64,000 bases of DNA. Source: Lewinella sp. W8 (GTDB lineage Bacteria > Bacteroidota > Bacteroidia > Chitinophagales > Saprospiraceae). The notes beneath the pieces were generated by a model. That model made no database searches. It was not told the DNA's origin and saw only the letters and a program-made list of their open reading frames with translations. Positions 16,386 to 25,202 of this stretch are shown in pieces (position 1 is the first letter of the stretch; each line of letters starts with the position of its first letter). A program made the translations under genes and the position numbers. Location of the stretch: NCBI RefSeq assembly GCF_004375085.3, contig NZ_SNAQ03000015.1:62001-126000 (forward strand), given 5' to 3'.

Positions 16386-17054
16386 ATGGCAAGATTCGCA
16401 ATCTCTGATCTTCACGGATGCCGCCAGACCTTTCTGGCCGCGCTGGATACCATCGGTCTGAACAAGGACGATGAGCTTTTCCTCCTCGGGGACTACATCG
16501 ATCGTGGCCCCGACAGCAAGGGCGTGATTGATACCATCTGGGAGCTTGAGCGTGATGGGTACCGGGTGCAATGTCTGAAGGGCAACCATGAACAAATGTG
16601 CCTGGACGGAACCAAAGACCCAAATTGGCTACCAATCTGGTTAAAAAACGGTGGCCGCGAAACCATGGGCAGCTTTGGTGACCATATGCCCGATGAGCAA
16701 CACTTGCAATGGATGGAAGCCCTCCCCCACTACCTGGAAACTCCCGGATACATTCTCACGCACGCCGGCCTCAATTTCCGTAGGGCCAATCCGATGGAAG
16801 ATCAGGATGCCATGCTCTGGATCCGGCGATGGAGTCAGGAGGTCGACCGCGACTGGCTGAACGGGCGGATCATCGTGCACGGGCATACTCCCCGGACCCT
16901 GTCCGAAATTAAAGAAAACCTTGCTTATCTCAACCACCTCCCCGTCATGAACATTGACGCCGGATGCTGCTACGATTTACCCGGTCGGGGGAATCTTTGC
17001 GTCTTTCATCTGGACGATCAGCGGGTGACTTTCATGCCTAACCGGGACCGATAA
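16386..17054 (+). CDS. PrpA-like serine/threonine metallophosphatase
   Basis: 222 residues. Calcineurin-like phosphoesterase of the bacterial PP1-like group: SDLHGCRQTF near 6, LLGDYIDRGPDSKGV near 34, LKGNHEQM near 63, THAGLNF near 131 and VHGHTP near 170 supply the metal and phosphate ligands. It may dephosphorylate proteins or diadenosine polyphosphates; the sequence does not decide. The ATG at 16386 fits the family start better than a TTG eight codons upstream. Confidence 0.88.
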   Translation: MARFAISDLHGCRQTFLAALDTIGLNKDDELFLLGDYIDRGPDSKGVIDTIWELERDGYRVQCLKGNHEQMCLDGTKDPNWLPIWLKNGGRETMGSFGDHMPDEQHLQWMEALPHYLETPGYILTHAGLNFRRANPMEDQDAMLWIRRWSQEVDRDWLNGRIIVHGHTPRTLSEIKENLAYLNHLPVMNIDAGCCYDLPGRGNLCVFHLDDQRVTFMPNRDR

Positions 17055-17076
17055 GCGGCTTCTCAAGCCGGAGGAC

Positions 17077-19446
17077 TCATTCCAACTCCAGGGTGTCACC
17101 GGCCGAAATCATCCATTCCTGCCCTTTCCAGGAGAATACTACGGGTGTATTTCCGGCGGTGACGGTCCCCCGGATGCCGGAAGTCCCTTGCCGCATCAGG
17201 CGAAACTTAACCCCGTTTTCCGGGCCACGCACCGGAACGAAACCCTCCATGCTGGTCAGATGACCAAAGGTGGGGGACATCCGGATCGGCCCTTCGTGAC
17301 GCTCGTAATCAATCCCCGCCAGCATACCGTAGGCAAACAGCACCGGACTTGCCCCCCAGGGGTGCGCCTCGGAACGGGTCGGCTTAATCGGGCTCTCCAG
17401 ACGCTCAACGAGGGTCGTAGCTCCCAGCGCCACCAGTTCCCGCCAGGGGCGAAGTGCCTCCCGAAAGAGGTCCGGACGTTTGGCTTCACGCAGGGCGGAA
17501 AAAAGGTAATAGCGATAGTAATAGGTGGCCTGCCCCAGTTCGGGGTCCCGGAGAAGGCGTTCAAGCGCGGCATCTACGTCTTCCGGTGGGATTACGTCCA
17601 GCAATACGCCCAGAATGGAACTGTGCTGATCGAAGTAATCTTTGGCGGGTCGCTCGGCCAGGAGCTTTCGCTCCGGCACGTAACATTGGTCTCTGATTGA
17701 ACTCTGGATCGACGCCAACCGCCTTTCCCAATCCTCCGTGTCCTTCGCGTCACGTAATTCTTCGTGCAGAGCAATGGCACTCCGCAGGGCGTGGGCGTAG
17801 TGCAACGTAACGGGGACCGAAGCGGCGGGATCCGCGCCCGGCGCGATACCCATCGTGCGGGAGTTAACGTACCAGTCGATGAAGGGACGGTAGGGCATTT
17901 CCCCCAGGAAGCCGGAACCCTCGTCGAAATACCGATCAAAGTAGGCCAGGGTATGCCGGACACCCGGCAGAAACTCGCGAACAAACTCCGCGTCTCCGGA
18001 GCGGCGGTAGTAATCCAGCAGCATGTCGATCCAGACCAGCGAATAGGTGGAATGATAAAACTGATAACGGTTGGGGTAAGCCGACTTCAGGACTCCGTCG
18101 GGGTTCCGCCCCCGGTGAAAATCCCGCAGCGCGTTGCGGGTGTGCCGACGATCACCGGTGAGCAATTCCCATACCGGAGCCTGAATCTTGGTATCGCCGA
18201 TATACTGCATCGTTTCGTAGTAGGCGTCACTCAGAAAGTAGTCCTGGGTGCACAATTCCACCGTGCGCTGGCTGATGGCCATTATTTCGTCCAGTTCCGG
18301 ATCATCACTCGACCAGGTCGCCACCACCGGGATGCTGCTGGTCACTCGTTGAAAGGTCGGTGCCAGGAGTTCAAGCGGCTCCCGACCGGTATGGACCTTA
18401 ATTTCCAGGTACCGGAACGTCCGGTACCACGACGGGACGTACTTTCGGTTTTTCCCACCGTCGGAGTAAACGGTATCAAAATACCCCCTGACCATCGTCC
18501 CCCGGACCGTGTCGCGATGGGTCTTTTCTCCGTTGGGCAGAAAGAGGTTTTCCGCCCAGGTGAAGACCATTTTCGTCCCCCGGCCGCCGCTCCACTGCAG
18601 CGTGGGGAACCCAAGGGTAACCTCCCCCATGTCAAGCAAAAACCGGTAACTCCCATTAGCGGGCAGTGTAACGGATTGCCTGCCCAGCCACCACCCTTTC
18701 GGCAGGGCCGGTGATTGGCTCTGCCGGAGGGTTTTAAAGGACTGCCGGGACCGCACCATGGGCGGCGTATTTCGGGGCTCCAGCAACCATAGAAACCCAC
18801 CACCATTCGCGGCCAGGTGCCCCCATTCCACGAAGACGGGCTCCTCCCAGGCGCCATCGCTGTAGTCCGGCTGTTCCCAGCCCCAGGGGTAAGCGGGGCC
18901 GACGACGATGTCGGTGGGGTTATTGGCGTACAGCCCGCCGATAATGTCCCGGTCGCTCTGGCGCCAACGAATCTGCTGGGTTCGGTAGCCGGGTTTGATT
19001 CGGCAGCGGTAATTTGACTGGTCTCTCCTGGTCGTCAAAACCTCACTGGCACCATATCCCTGCACCAGCAGGGCGGTGTGTACGGACTCCATGCCAAAGA
19101 AGCGGTACTGGCCCCAATTGAAAACCTCAATGGCCACCACGTTACGTCCCGGCCTGAGGTAAGAGCTCAGGTCGTGATGATCGTACCTCCAGTGCTGAAT
19201 ATCCCCCAGTTGTGGCCCCCAGGCCACCCATTCTCCGTTTACGTAGAGCCGGAAGTGGTTGTCTGCCGTCAGGTCAACGGGAAAGCTATCGGGAACGGAA
19301 GCCAATTCGAATTCCGTCCGGAAGAGGACCACGGCGGACTCCGTGCTCCCCACGTCCGGGTGGGAGATCCATTCCGCCGACCACTGCGCCGCGAGGGGGA
19401 CACTCAGCAACACGCTAAGGAGAAAAAAGAAAATAGAACGTCTCAT
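17077..19446 (-). CDS. Secreted alpha-L-rhamnosidase-like (GH78-type) glycosidase
   Basis: 789 residues from the ATG at 19446, which begins a clear signal peptide (MRRSIFFFLLSVLLSVPLAA). The frame stays open upstream into a dispersed repeat, but that extension looks non-coding. Beta-sandwich domains occupy the first half (AEWISHPDVGS, LTADNHFRLYVNGEWVAWGP). A six-hairpin catalytic region follows from about residue 400, with YYETMQYIGDTKIQAP and SLVWIDMLLDYYRRSGD as in bacterial rhamnosidases. The C-terminus is a beta-domain. A role in plant or algal polysaccharide breakdown in the periplasm is likely. Exact specificity cannot be read by eye. Confidence 0.8.
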   Translation of the reverse strand: MRRSIFFFLLSVLLSVPLAAQWSAEWISHPDVGSTESAVVLFRTEFELASVPDSFPVDLTADNHFRLYVNGEWVAWGPQLGDIQHWRYDHHDLSSYLRPGRNVVAIEVFNWGQYRFFGMESVHTALLVQGYGASEVLTTRRDQSNYRCRIKPGYRTQQIRWRQSDRDIIGGLYANNPTDIVVGPAYPWGWEQPDYSDGAWEEPVFVEWGHLAANGGGFLWLLEPRNTPPMVRSRQSFKTLRQSQSPALPKGWWLGRQSVTLPANGSYRFLLDMGEVTLGFPTLQWSGGRGTKMVFTWAENLFLPNGEKTHRDTVRGTMVRGYFDTVYSDGGKNRKYVPSWYRTFRYLEIKVHTGREPLELLAPTFQRVTSSIPVVATWSSDDPELDEIMAISQRTVELCTQDYFLSDAYYETMQYIGDTKIQAPVWELLTGDRRHTRNALRDFHRGRNPDGVLKSAYPNRYQFYHSTYSLVWIDMLLDYYRRSGDAEFVREFLPGVRHTLAYFDRYFDEGSGFLGEMPYRPFIDWYVNSRTMGIAPGADPAASVPVTLHYAHALRSAIALHEELRDAKDTEDWERRLASIQSSIRDQCYVPERKLLAERPAKDYFDQHSSILGVLLDVIPPEDVDAALERLLRDPELGQATYYYRYYLFSALREAKRPDLFREALRPWRELVALGATTLVERLESPIKPTRSEAHPWGASPVLFAYGMLAGIDYERHEGPIRMSPTFGHLTSMEGFVPVRGPENGVKFRLMRQGTSGIRGTVTAGNTPVVFSWKGQEWMISAGDTLELE

Positions 19447-19512
19447 GGCAACCGGTTTACTGTTCCTTAGACGGCGGCCATAGCGTACCATCAGTACTTG
19501 GCCGGGGCGATT

Positions 19513-19697
19513 AGAGCTTGTTTGGATTTTGGTCATCTGGCCGAATTTGAGAATTTTTTGGTGGTAGCAAGGCGGGAACCACGAAGTAGCCGCGAAGCGA
19601 AATCGGAGTATTGCAGCGCTAAATGAGGATTTCCCCAACGAAGCTAGCGCCAAAAAAGGCCAAATGGAGGTCGATCATTAAAGTCCAAACAAGCTCT
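19513..19697. repeat. 185-bp palindromic element with terminal inverted repeats, copy 2
   Basis: The left end, AGAGCTTGTTTGGATTTT, and right end, AAGTCCAAACAAGCTCT, are inverted copies (14 matching bases, then drift). The palindrome continues inwards imperfectly (CTGGCC...TTTTTTGGTGGTAGC against GCTAGCGCCAAAAAAGGCC). Taking GAGCTTG and CAAGCTC as the ends, TTA flanks both sides, which could be a 3-bp target duplication. It is non-coding and lies between the rhamnosidase-like and DUF5996 genes. It shares its right half with 1-113. I read it as a MITE-like element. Confidence 0.8.
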
Positions 19698-19700
19698 TAG

Positions 19701-20624
19701 TCACGGAGCTGGTCGTTCTAGCGCTTTCCGGTCCCACTCGCCGGTATTTGCGGCTGCCGCGTAGGTACTTTCCAGAAAATCCATCAACACCCCGGCGGGA
19801 TCATCACTGGCGACCACGTCCGAGTACTTCAGGAAAAACTCCCCCATCTCCTCGCTGTAAAATGCCGCTTCGGGCAGCACTCCCTGTTTACTAAATGCTT
19901 CCGGAGTGGGGTAACAATAAGCGTAGAAAACCGGCTCCGGGAAAGTATCCGCCCCCGGCCAGAAACCGGCACTGGACACTTCGTGGGAGTAGGCCTCCTG
20001 CATTACGTCCAGCGGCATGTTGGGCATCCCACCGGGATGCAGCGGGGCCGGCCGACCGGAAAACCGGGTGACCGCCAGATCGAAAGCACCCCAAAACAGG
20101 TGTACCGGGCTACACTTACCGATAAACTGGCTCCTGAATTGCGTGAACACCTCATTGATCTTGATCATGGCCTCCCAGAAATTTTTCACCGCAGGACCAT
20201 CGTAGTGCGCATTCTTTTCGTTGAGGTGAAACGGTATGGCCTCCTCGAGCTCGTTCGGGCTACCGTGAATCTCCACCGGGATTTCGGCGCGATCCAGCAA
20301 GGTAAAAAGCTCCTCGTGGAAGCTGGCCACCGTGCGGGGAAAGAGGTTCATCGATTGGTCCGGGTGGTGAGTAGACTGCAGCGTCAGCCGATGGTTGATG
20401 AAGTCGAAATCCAGTTGGAAGGCTGCGCCCCGGTACGGAATGGAACCCGTCGTAAAGCCTCTGGGGGAAACGTAAAGCGTGGCGTGCCAGGAATGGTTCT
20501 GCCAGGGCATCGTCCGCAGACGGATTTTCCCCACAATCTGAATCCACTGGTGTAAGGTGGCCAAAGTATCCTTCCAGGAATGATAGTCCAGGGATGGCCA
20601 CTGGGTGGGGGCGGAAGTCAGCAT
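19701..20624 (-). CDS. DUF5996 family protein
   Basis: 307 residues from ATG 20624. That start puts WPSLDYHSWKDTLATLHQW near the N-terminus as in the family, and a TATCTTAG -7-like box lies just upstream. An ATG at 20651 is an alternative. The segment IVGKIRLRTMPWQNHSWHATLYVSPRGFTTGSIPY is typical, as is VHLFWGAFDLAVTRFSGRPAPLHPGG. The family is a single uncharacterised domain with many conserved Trp and His residues; no function is established. It appears monocistronic and divergent from the SDR gene. Confidence 0.85.
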   Translation of the reverse strand: MLTSAPTQWPSLDYHSWKDTLATLHQWIQIVGKIRLRTMPWQNHSWHATLYVSPRGFTTGSIPYRGAAFQLDFDFINHRLTLQSTHHPDQSMNLFPRTVASFHEELFTLLDRAEIPVEIHGSPNELEEAIPFHLNEKNAHYDGPAVKNFWEAMIKINEVFTQFRSQFIGKCSPVHLFWGAFDLAVTRFSGRPAPLHPGGMPNMPLDVMQEAYSHEVSSAGFWPGADTFPEPVFYAYCYPTPEAFSKQGVLPEAAFYSEEMGEFFLKYSDVVASDDPAGVLMDFLESTYAAAANTGEWDRKALERPAP

Positions 20625-20723
20625 ACCTTTTTCCCCTAAGATACGGTACATCGCGGGCAGGCAGAGCCTTACAGCTCCACCCCGCCGAACACTTTCCCCT
20701 TCCGGCAGTTACTTGAGAAAAGT

Positions 20724-21524
20724 ATGGACCTGAATTTAAGCGGGCAAGTAGCCATCATCACCGGATCCAGCTCCGGAATCGGTCGGGCCTGCGCCATCGC
20801 CCTGGCCCGGGAGGGGGTGAAGGTGATCATCAACTACCACAGCGATGCCGAGGGAGCGGAAGCGGTACGTCAGGAAATCACCCAACGGGGAGGCGAAGCC
20901 ATTAGCGTTAAGGCCGACGTCAGTAAGGAAGAGGACGTTGAGGATTTGGTGGAGTCTTGTGTGCAAGCCTACGGCCATCTCGACATCATGGTCGCCAATG
21001 CCGGCCTGCAGGCCGACGCGGCCTTCACCGAAATGACCCTGGAACAGTGGAATAAGGTCATCAACGTCAACCTCACCGGGCAATTCCTTTGCTGCCGGGC
21101 GGCAGCTCGAATCTTCCGTAAGCAGGGAGTCCACAAACACGGCCGGGCGGCCGGTAAGATCGTCTGCATGAGTTCCGTCCACGATGAAATCGCCTGGGCC
21201 GGACACGTAAACTACGCCACGGCCAAGGGCGGCGTCAAAATGCTTATGGAAAGCATGGCCCAGGAACTGGCCCAGGACAAAATCCGCGTCAACGCCATTG
21301 CCCCCGGAGCGATTAAGACCGACATCAACAAGGACGCCTGGGAAGACGAAGAAAGCCTGGAAAAACTCCTCACCCTGATTCCCTACGGCAGGATCGGGCA
21401 GGGAGAAGACGTAGCCAAGGTGTGTGCCTTCCTGGTCAGCGACGCGGCCGATTACATTACCGGAGCAACCCTCTACGTGGACGGAGGGATGATGCTCTAT
21501 CCCGGATTCCGGGATAATGGCTAG
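20724..21524 (+). CDS. SDR-family oxidoreductase, glucose 1-dehydrogenase-like
   Basis: 266 residues, a classical short-chain dehydrogenase. It has the cofactor motif TGSSSGIGRA near 14, the NAG block VANAGL near 92 and the catalytic Ser (SSVHDE) with YATAK near 165-170. The end, GATLYVDGGMMLYP, and PGAIKTDINKDAW resemble Bacillus glucose 1-dehydrogenase. It likely oxidises a sugar or polyol with NAD(P)+; the exact substrate is unproven. Confidence 0.88.
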   Translation: MDLNLSGQVAIITGSSSGIGRACAIALAREGVKVIINYHSDAEGAEAVRQEITQRGGEAISVKADVSKEEDVEDLVESCVQAYGHLDIMVANAGLQADAAFTEMTLEQWNKVINVNLTGQFLCCRAAARIFRKQGVHKHGRAAGKIVCMSSVHDEIAWAGHVNYATAKGGVKMLMESMAQELAQDKIRVNAIAPGAIKTDINKDAWEDEESLEKLLTLIPYGRIGQGEDVAKVCAFLVSDAADYITGATLYVDGGMMLYPGFRDNG

Positions 21525-21638
21525 CCTAAGGTTATTTAGTCCTCTTATAAACTACACAAAATCAGCGCAATACCCGAACTACCATAGCGTCGACTGTCTT
21601 ATAGTTGTAGTATTCAATCAAATAAAAACACACCAAAC

Positions 21639-21818
21639 ATGGAAGGTACCTGCAACAGCTGCAACCACTGGGAAGCCCAGGAACAGGAAGATTTGGGGCA
21701 ATGTGACGTCCTCAGTCAGAGCGAAATGAAGTTCGTTCTCCCCGTCATCCAGAACGAAACGACGTCTACCAAGATCGTCACCAAAGCCGACTTCGGGTGT
21801 AACCAGTTCGAGGCCTAA
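21639..21818 (+). CDS. Small four-cysteine protein
   Basis: 59 residues, too short for most gene finders: starts MEGTCNSCNHWEAQEQEDLG and ends with FGCNQFEA. It has CxxC near the N-terminus and two further Cys at about 22 and 54, a spacing that could hold zinc or an iron-sulfur site. It has an ATG start and ends just before a strong bidirectional terminator, which supports a real transcript. The family is not recognised by eye; similar small Cys proteins exist in Bacteroidota. Confidence 0.7.
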   Translation: MEGTCNSCNHWEAQEQEDLGQCDVLSQSEMKFVLPVIQNETTSTKIVTKADFGCNQFEA

Positions 21819-21838
21819 GCCCGGACTTACCCCAAGGC

Positions 21839-21875
21839 AAAAGCCCCGGTCCTCATTACGAAGGCCGGGGCTTTT
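21839..21875. terminator. Bidirectional intrinsic terminator
   Basis: An 11-bp perfect stem, AAAAGCCCCGG with CCGGGGCTTTT, and a 15-base loop. The A/T ends give a U-run on both strands. It separates the small Cys protein (+) from the end of the aromatic amino-acid operon (-). Confidence 0.92.
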
Positions 21876-21899
21876 ACGTAGTCAGCAATCGGGATCGCC

Positions 21900-22985
21900 T
21901 TAGGCCATCTTCTTGTTGACGATGGCGTCCTGATGATCAATAGACTCCTGGTGAATGGCCCGGAGGTACCTTTCCATAAACTCTGCGCTGAGGCCCTGCA
22001 ACTTCCCCTTCTGGGTAGCGGCCCGCAGAATTTCATCCCAGCGGTCCTCCTGTAAAACGGCCAGGTTGCGTTCTGCTTTAAATTCTCCGATGGCATCCGC
22101 CAGCCGCATCCGCCGGCCGATCATCCCCAGGATGTCGTTGTCCACCTCGTCAATTTGCCGGCGCAATTCGGTCAGCTTGGCCATTTCCATTTCGTTGGCC
22201 GTTGGCTTCCGCAGGCGGAGGTTCTCGATCAGTTCCCCGAATACGGCGGGGGTGATCTGCTGCTTGGCGTCACTCCAGGCTTCGTCCGGACGGGGATGTA
22301 CCTCCGTCATCAGGCCATCGTAGTTGAGGTTGAGGGCTTCCTGGGCAACTTCGGCCAGCAAATCCCGCCGACCGCAGATGTGGCTGTTGTCCACGATCAT
22401 CTGCACCTCGGGGAAGCGGCGCTTCATCTCAATGGCCAGCTGCCACCGCGGCACGTTACGGTAAATGGTTTCTCCGTGGTAGCTGAAGCCCCGGTGAATC
22501 AGTCCGATCCGGGTGATGCCCGCCTTGTAGATGCGCTCCATGGCACCAATCCACAGCCCCAGGTCGGGGTTGATGGGGTTTTTGATCAGTACGGGGATAT
22601 CCGTTCCCTTGAGCGCATCGGCCACCTCCTGGACGGAGAAGGGATTGACGGTAGTCCGGGCGCCCAGCCACAGCACGTCGATTCCGGCCTTCAGACAATC
22701 GTAAACGTGAGCGGCTTTGGCCACTTCCGTCGTGGTCTTCAGGCCGGTTTCCGCCTTCACCCTTTTAAGCCAGGCCAGACCCTCGGTCCCTACCCCTTCA
22801 AAACTTCCGGGGCGGGTACGGGGCTTCCAGATACCGGAGCGAAAGAGGTCTACCTGTCCCAGTGCGGCCAACTCTTTGGCCGTCTGCATCACCTGACCTT
22901 CGGTCTCGGCGCTACAGGGGCCGGCGATAACGACGCCGCGTCCCGGCGTAGGTTCAATTACCTTGTTGATTTCCATTTCTTCCAT
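21900..22985 (-). CDS. Bifunctional DAHP synthase / chorismate mutase
   Basis: 361 residues. The first 255 or so form a type I-beta DAHP synthase: VIAGPCSAET near 19, KPRTRPGSFEGVG near 54, LWLGARTTVNPFSVQE near 105 and DNSHICGRRDL near 199. The last about 90 residues form an AroQ-type chorismate mutase helix bundle (LTELRRQIDEVDNDILGMIGRRMRLADAIGEFK). The protein thus opens the shikimate pathway and also makes prephenate, as in other Bacteroidota. It is the last gene of pheA-aminotransferase-tyrA-DAHPS/CM. The 160 bases before it show no second leader peptide. Confidence 0.95.
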   Translation of the reverse strand: MEEMEINKVIEPTPGRGVVIAGPCSAETEGQVMQTAKELAALGQVDLFRSGIWKPRTRPGSFEGVGTEGLAWLKRVKAETGLKTTTEVAKAAHVYDCLKAGIDVLWLGARTTVNPFSVQEVADALKGTDIPVLIKNPINPDLGLWIGAMERIYKAGITRIGLIHRGFSYHGETIYRNVPRWQLAIEMKRRFPEVQMIVDNSHICGRRDLLAEVAQEALNLNYDGLMTEVHPRPDEAWSDAKQQITPAVFGELIENLRLRKPTANEMEMAKLTELRRQIDEVDNDILGMIGRRMRLADAIGEFKAERNLAVLQEDRWDEILRAATQKGKLQGLSAEFMERYLRAIHQESIDHQDAIVNKKMA

Positions 22986-23146
22986 CGTTGAGGATTATTT
23001 TCTTAGTGTTTAAAAATGTTGGGCGAGCCAGGAAAAGCTGCTGGGCGACGGTCCCGAGTTACCTGAGGCTCGTCGGGATCACCGATTCAAAGAGAATGCG
23101 GCGAAGCGCAGGTGCAGACTTCTTCGGAATGGCCGTGCCCCATAAT

Positions 23147-23989
23147 TCAGTTGAGTATTTTTTTGATCTGGTTGGCCCGCTCGATGCGTTCGTAGAAGCC
23201 ATCAAAATCCCGTTTGATGAGCTGCGTCCGGAAGCGGGATAATTGCTCAATGTGTTCGTCCAGCACATCCAGCACGTGGTCGCGGTTTTGCCGGAAGATG
23301 GGTACCCACATATCCGCCGAACTTTTGGCCAACCGGACGGTACTCCCGAATCCGGAGGACGCCAATTCGAAGATGCGCTGCTCATCGTGTTCTTTCTCCA
23401 GCACGGTCAGCGCCAGGGCAAAACTGGCGATGTGGCTGATGTGGCTCACGTAGGCACAGTGGAGGTCGTGGTTCTTACGGTCGAGTCGGCTGAGTCTCAT
23501 TTCACAGCTCTGGAACATTCGTCGCGCGGTTTCCAGCGCATCCGGTGCGCTCAGTTCTCCGTCCACGATGACGCAGGTCTTATGGCTGAACAATTCCGGT
23601 ACGGCCGCCTCCGGGCCGCTGAACTCGGTGCCCGCCATGGGGTGAGCTGCCACGAAACGGCTGCGGTTCGGGTGGTCGTCCACCAGATTCAAGAGCAACT
23701 CCTTGGTGGAACCTACGTCCACCACCGTTTGGTGGTCGCCCACCTGATCCAGGATCTGGGGCAGCAATTTGAGCATTACGTCTACGGGGGTCGCCAAAAC
23801 GATCACCTCCGAAGCAGCAATGGCCGCGTTCAGTTCCATCGTCTCGTCCACCAGTCGACGACGGATGGCCTTATCACAATTATCGGAACTGCTGTCCACG
23901 CCGATGGTCCGGGTGGCAAATCCGTTCTCCTTGAGCGAGATCGCGAGCGATCCTCCAATGAGTCCAATTCCGATGAAACAAATAGTCAC
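23147..23989 (-). CDS. tyrA: Prephenate dehydrogenase TyrA
   Basis: 280 residues. An N-terminal NAD-binding motif FIGIGLIGGSLAISLKENG is followed by ATPVDVMLKLLPQI near 66, VDVGSTKE near 91 and the conserved HPMAGTEFSGPEAA near 116 with the catalytic His. It oxidatively decarboxylates prephenate to 4-hydroxyphenylpyruvate for tyrosine. No ACT or chorismate mutase domain is attached. Third gene of the operon, 32 bases after the aminotransferase. Confidence 0.95.
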   Translation of the reverse strand: MTICFIGIGLIGGSLAISLKENGFATRTIGVDSSSDNCDKAIRRRLVDETMELNAAIAASEVIVLATPVDVMLKLLPQILDQVGDHQTVVDVGSTKELLLNLVDDHPNRSRFVAAHPMAGTEFSGPEAAVPELFSHKTCVIVDGELSAPDALETARRMFQSCEMRLSRLDRKNHDLHCAYVSHISHIASFALALTVLEKEHDEQRIFELASSGFGSTVRLAKSSADMWVPIFRQNRDHVLDVLDEHIEQLSRFRTQLIKRDFDGFYERIERANQIKKILN

Positions 23990-24021
23990 TGCTACTAAAA
24001 ACTTTACGATCTGACAATGAA

Positions 24022-25200
24022 TTACCGCAGGCGCGCCAGCGCCCGCTCGAGGGTGGGTACGTCGCTACAGAGCGAAATCCGTACGTAGTGCGTCCCCTCT
24101 TCTCCGAAGATGCCCCCCGGCGTGAGGAAAACGTTCTGGTCGTAGAGGGCGCGGTCACTGACCTCATAGCCGCTCGTCCCCGCCGGCGTACGGGCCCAGA
24201 CGAACATGCCTACCTGGTCTTCCCGGTACGTACAATCGAGGGCATCCATGATTTGCCGCGCCACTACCCTCCGCTTCCGGTATTCGGCGTTGAGGGCTTC
24301 GTACCATTCGGGGCCGAGCGTCAGGGCTTCCACGGCCGCCACCTGCAGCGGCATGAATTTGCCACTGTCCATGTTGGACTTAAAGCGCAGCACCGTTTTC
24401 AGGTAAGGAGCGGCTCCGGCCATTACCCCTACCCGCCATCCGGCCATGTTCTGGGCCTTGCTGAGGCTGCTCAGTTCCAGGGCCACTTCCCGGGCACCGG
24501 GAATGGACAATATGCTCTGCACCGTATCGGTGAGGATGAAGGCGTAGGGATTATCGTTTACCAATAGTATACGGTTCCGGCGGGCGAAATCGACCAGTTC
24601 CCGGTAAAAATCCGGTGGGGCCGCCGTGCCCGTCGGCATGTGCGGGTAGTTTACCCACATGATCTTTACCTTCTCCAGGCCTTCCCGCTCCAGGGTTTCG
24701 AGATTGGGTAACCAGCCGTGGGCCTCCTTCAGGTGATAGGGGCGCACGGTCCCTCCGGCCAGCTCGGTGGCCGAGCGGTAGGTAGGGTAACCCGGATCGG
24801 GCACCAGCACCTCATCACCGGGATCGAGAAAGGCCATGCTGATGTGCATGATGCCCTCTTTGCTGCCAATGAGCGGTAAAATTTCTCCGGCGGGGTCAAG
24901 GTCTACCCCAAAGTAGCGCCGGTACCAGCCGGCGTAGGCCTCCCGGAGCTCCGGTCGTCCGGCGTAGGGCTGATACCCGTGGGTGTCGGCGCGGCTGGCG
25001 GCCGCCGTCAGGGCCGCGATGACTTCGGGCGCGGGTGGAAGGTCCGGACTTCCGATGCCGAGATTAATGATGTCGTGGCCGAGTTTACGCAGTTCGGCAA
25101 TCTCCCGCAACTTGGTGCTAAAGTAGTATTCCTTGGTTTCTCCCAGTCGCCGGGATGCCTTGATGATCGGCTCGATGGCCGCCGGTGTCGTCGTTTCCAT
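24022..25200 (-). CDS. PLP class I/II aminotransferase, probable aromatic
   Basis: 392 residues, fold type I. Visible: INLGIGSPDLPPAPEV near 45, GYQPYAGRPELREAYAGWY near 75, the PLP lysine in SLSKAQNMAGWRVGVMAG near 244 and the conserved Arg near the end (YVRISLC). The sequence resembles LL-diaminopimelate/aspartate aminotransferases. In its place between pheA (two bases away) and tyrA, it most likely transaminates phenylpyruvate and 4-hydroxyphenylpyruvate to Phe and Tyr. That substrate is inferred from context. Confidence 0.92.
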   Translation of the reverse strand: METTTPAAIEPIIKASRRLGETKEYYFSTKLREIAELRKLGHDIINLGIGSPDLPPAPEVIAALTAAASRADTHGYQPYAGRPELREAYAGWYRRYFGVDLDPAGEILPLIGSKEGIMHISMAFLDPGDEVLVPDPGYPTYRSATELAGGTVRPYHLKEAHGWLPNLETLEREGLEKVKIMWVNYPHMPTGTAAPPDFYRELVDFARRNRILLVNDNPYAFILTDTVQSILSIPGAREVALELSSLSKAQNMAGWRVGVMAGAAPYLKTVLRFKSNMDSGKFMPLQVAAVEALTLGPEWYEALNAEYRKRRVVARQIMDALDCTYREDQVGMFVWARTPAGTSGYEVSDRALYDQNVFLTPGGIFGEEGTHYVRISLCSDVPTLERALARLR

Positions 25201-25202
25201 GC

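Noticed and set aside
19447-19653. 69-codon N-terminal extension of the rhamnosidase-like gene
   Set aside because: It runs through most of the 185-bp palindromic element and precedes a perfect signal peptide starting at 19446.
22986-23146. Possible second attenuator between tyrA and the DAHP synthase gene
   Set aside because: A hairpin (GGTGATCCCGA...TCGGGACC) is visible, but there is no U-run and no aromatic leader frame.
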